6,358 nt of DNA from Cytophagales bacterium (GTDB lineage Bacteria; Bacteroidota; Bacteroidia; Cytophagales; Cyclobacteriaceae). The stretch covers positions 1 through 6,358 of the forward strand of contig JAGUUF010000250.1 of NCBI GenBank assembly GCA_020063545.1. The letters run 5' to 3'. The notes under the pieces were generated by a model that saw only the letters and a program-made list of their open reading frames with translations, had not been told where the DNA came from and searched no databases. Positions 6,080 through 6,358 of this stretch are shown here, piece by piece. Within the stretch, counting starts at the first letter, position 1, and each line of letters opens with the position of its first letter. The position numbers and the translations under genes are program-made.

Positions 6080-6358
6080 TCAATCAATACCCGGATCAAA
6101 TGTCCAGTTATGCTCTTCTTCGAAGTATTCCAGAATGTGCATTTTTAAAAGTTTCTCCTGCTCCAGCAGGTCGAAATTGGGCAGTTTTTTCTCCAGTTTC
6201 CAATGCGGCCATCCCTGCTCATCCAATCCGATAAGGCTGTAGTAGCCCGCCCTGCTAAGCACCCTGCAAATGGCGATATGCATTAAATCCTGCTTCTCTT
6301 CTTTCGAAAAGAATTTTTGCCCCTGCCCCAGTTCCTGAACGCCAATAAGGAACAAAAC
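6080..6358 (-). CDS. Small conserved-looking hypothetical protein, 5' end outside the window
   Basis: The reading frame is open from the right edge of the window (GTT TTG TTC on the minus strand) to a TGA at 6080-6082, giving 92 visible residues. A TTG codon at 6353-6355 could be read as a start, but the frame continues upstream through Val, and the visible sequence begins mid-helix (FLIGVQELGQG), so the true start is probably beyond the edge. Visible features: the LIGVQELGQG segment; a charged FSKEEKQDLMHIAIC helix; an aromatic, turn-rich GYYSLIGLDEQGWPHW block; and an acidic C-terminal helix with EYFEEEHNW. There is no signal peptide or membrane segment in the visible part. The well-formed amphipathic pattern and unusual Trp/His content look like a real, conserved cytoplasmic protein, perhaps one restricted to Bacteroidota, but I cannot name its function. 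It lies 103 bp upstream of the DUF4175-like gene on the same strand. Confidence 0.75.
   Translation of the reverse strand, partial: VLFLIGVQELGQGQKFFSKEEKQDLMHIAICRVLSRAGYYSLIGLDEQGWPHWKLEKKLPNFDLLEQEKLLKMHILEYFEEEHNWTFDPGID

Noticed and set aside
6353..6355. TTG as the true start of the right-hand gene
   Set aside because: The frame stays open to the window edge and the sequence begins inside what looks like a structured segment, so a start beyond the window is more likely.

Overview
The window looks like chromosomal core sequence from a Bacteroidota bacterium, probably of the Cytophagales type. This is inferred from three things: the gene families present, the lineage-style YbeY active site (HGxLH followed by GYSDK), and the lack of convincing Shine-Dalgarno sequences. 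All five genes lie on the minus strand, so transcription runs from the right end to the left end. I see no mobile elements, CRISPR arrays, tRNA or rRNA genes.

Layout from right (upstream) to left (downstream): (i) the 3' part of a small unrecognised protein gene (6080-6358, its start lies outside the window); (ii) a 103-bp gap with a weak candidate promoter; (iii) a very large gene (2665-5976, 1103 aa) for a DUF4175-like protein with three N-terminal membrane helices, a beta-rich region and about 600 residues of coiled coil; (iv) 17 bp later, a 134-aa RsbW/SpoIIAB-like GHKL ATP-binding protein (2243-2647); (v) 4 bp later, ybeY (1819-2238), the rRNA-maturation endonuclease; (vi) a 93-bp gap holding two ParB/parS-like palindromes that flank two perfect DnaA boxes; (vii) mnmG/gidA (1-1725), missing only its last 45-55 codons or so, which run off the left edge.

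Genes iii to v are packed like one operon that joins an envelope protein, a putative signalling kinase and an RNA maturation enzyme. ybeY and mnmG both serve translation (16S rRNA processing and tRNA wobble-uridine modification).

The most interesting signal is the non-coding gap beside mnmG. Its arrangement, parS - DnaA box - DnaA box - parS within 83 bp, is what one would expect at or near a chromosome origin or partition centre. mnmG/gidA is the classical oriC neighbour in other phyla. This is a sequence-based inference and was not tested genome-wide.
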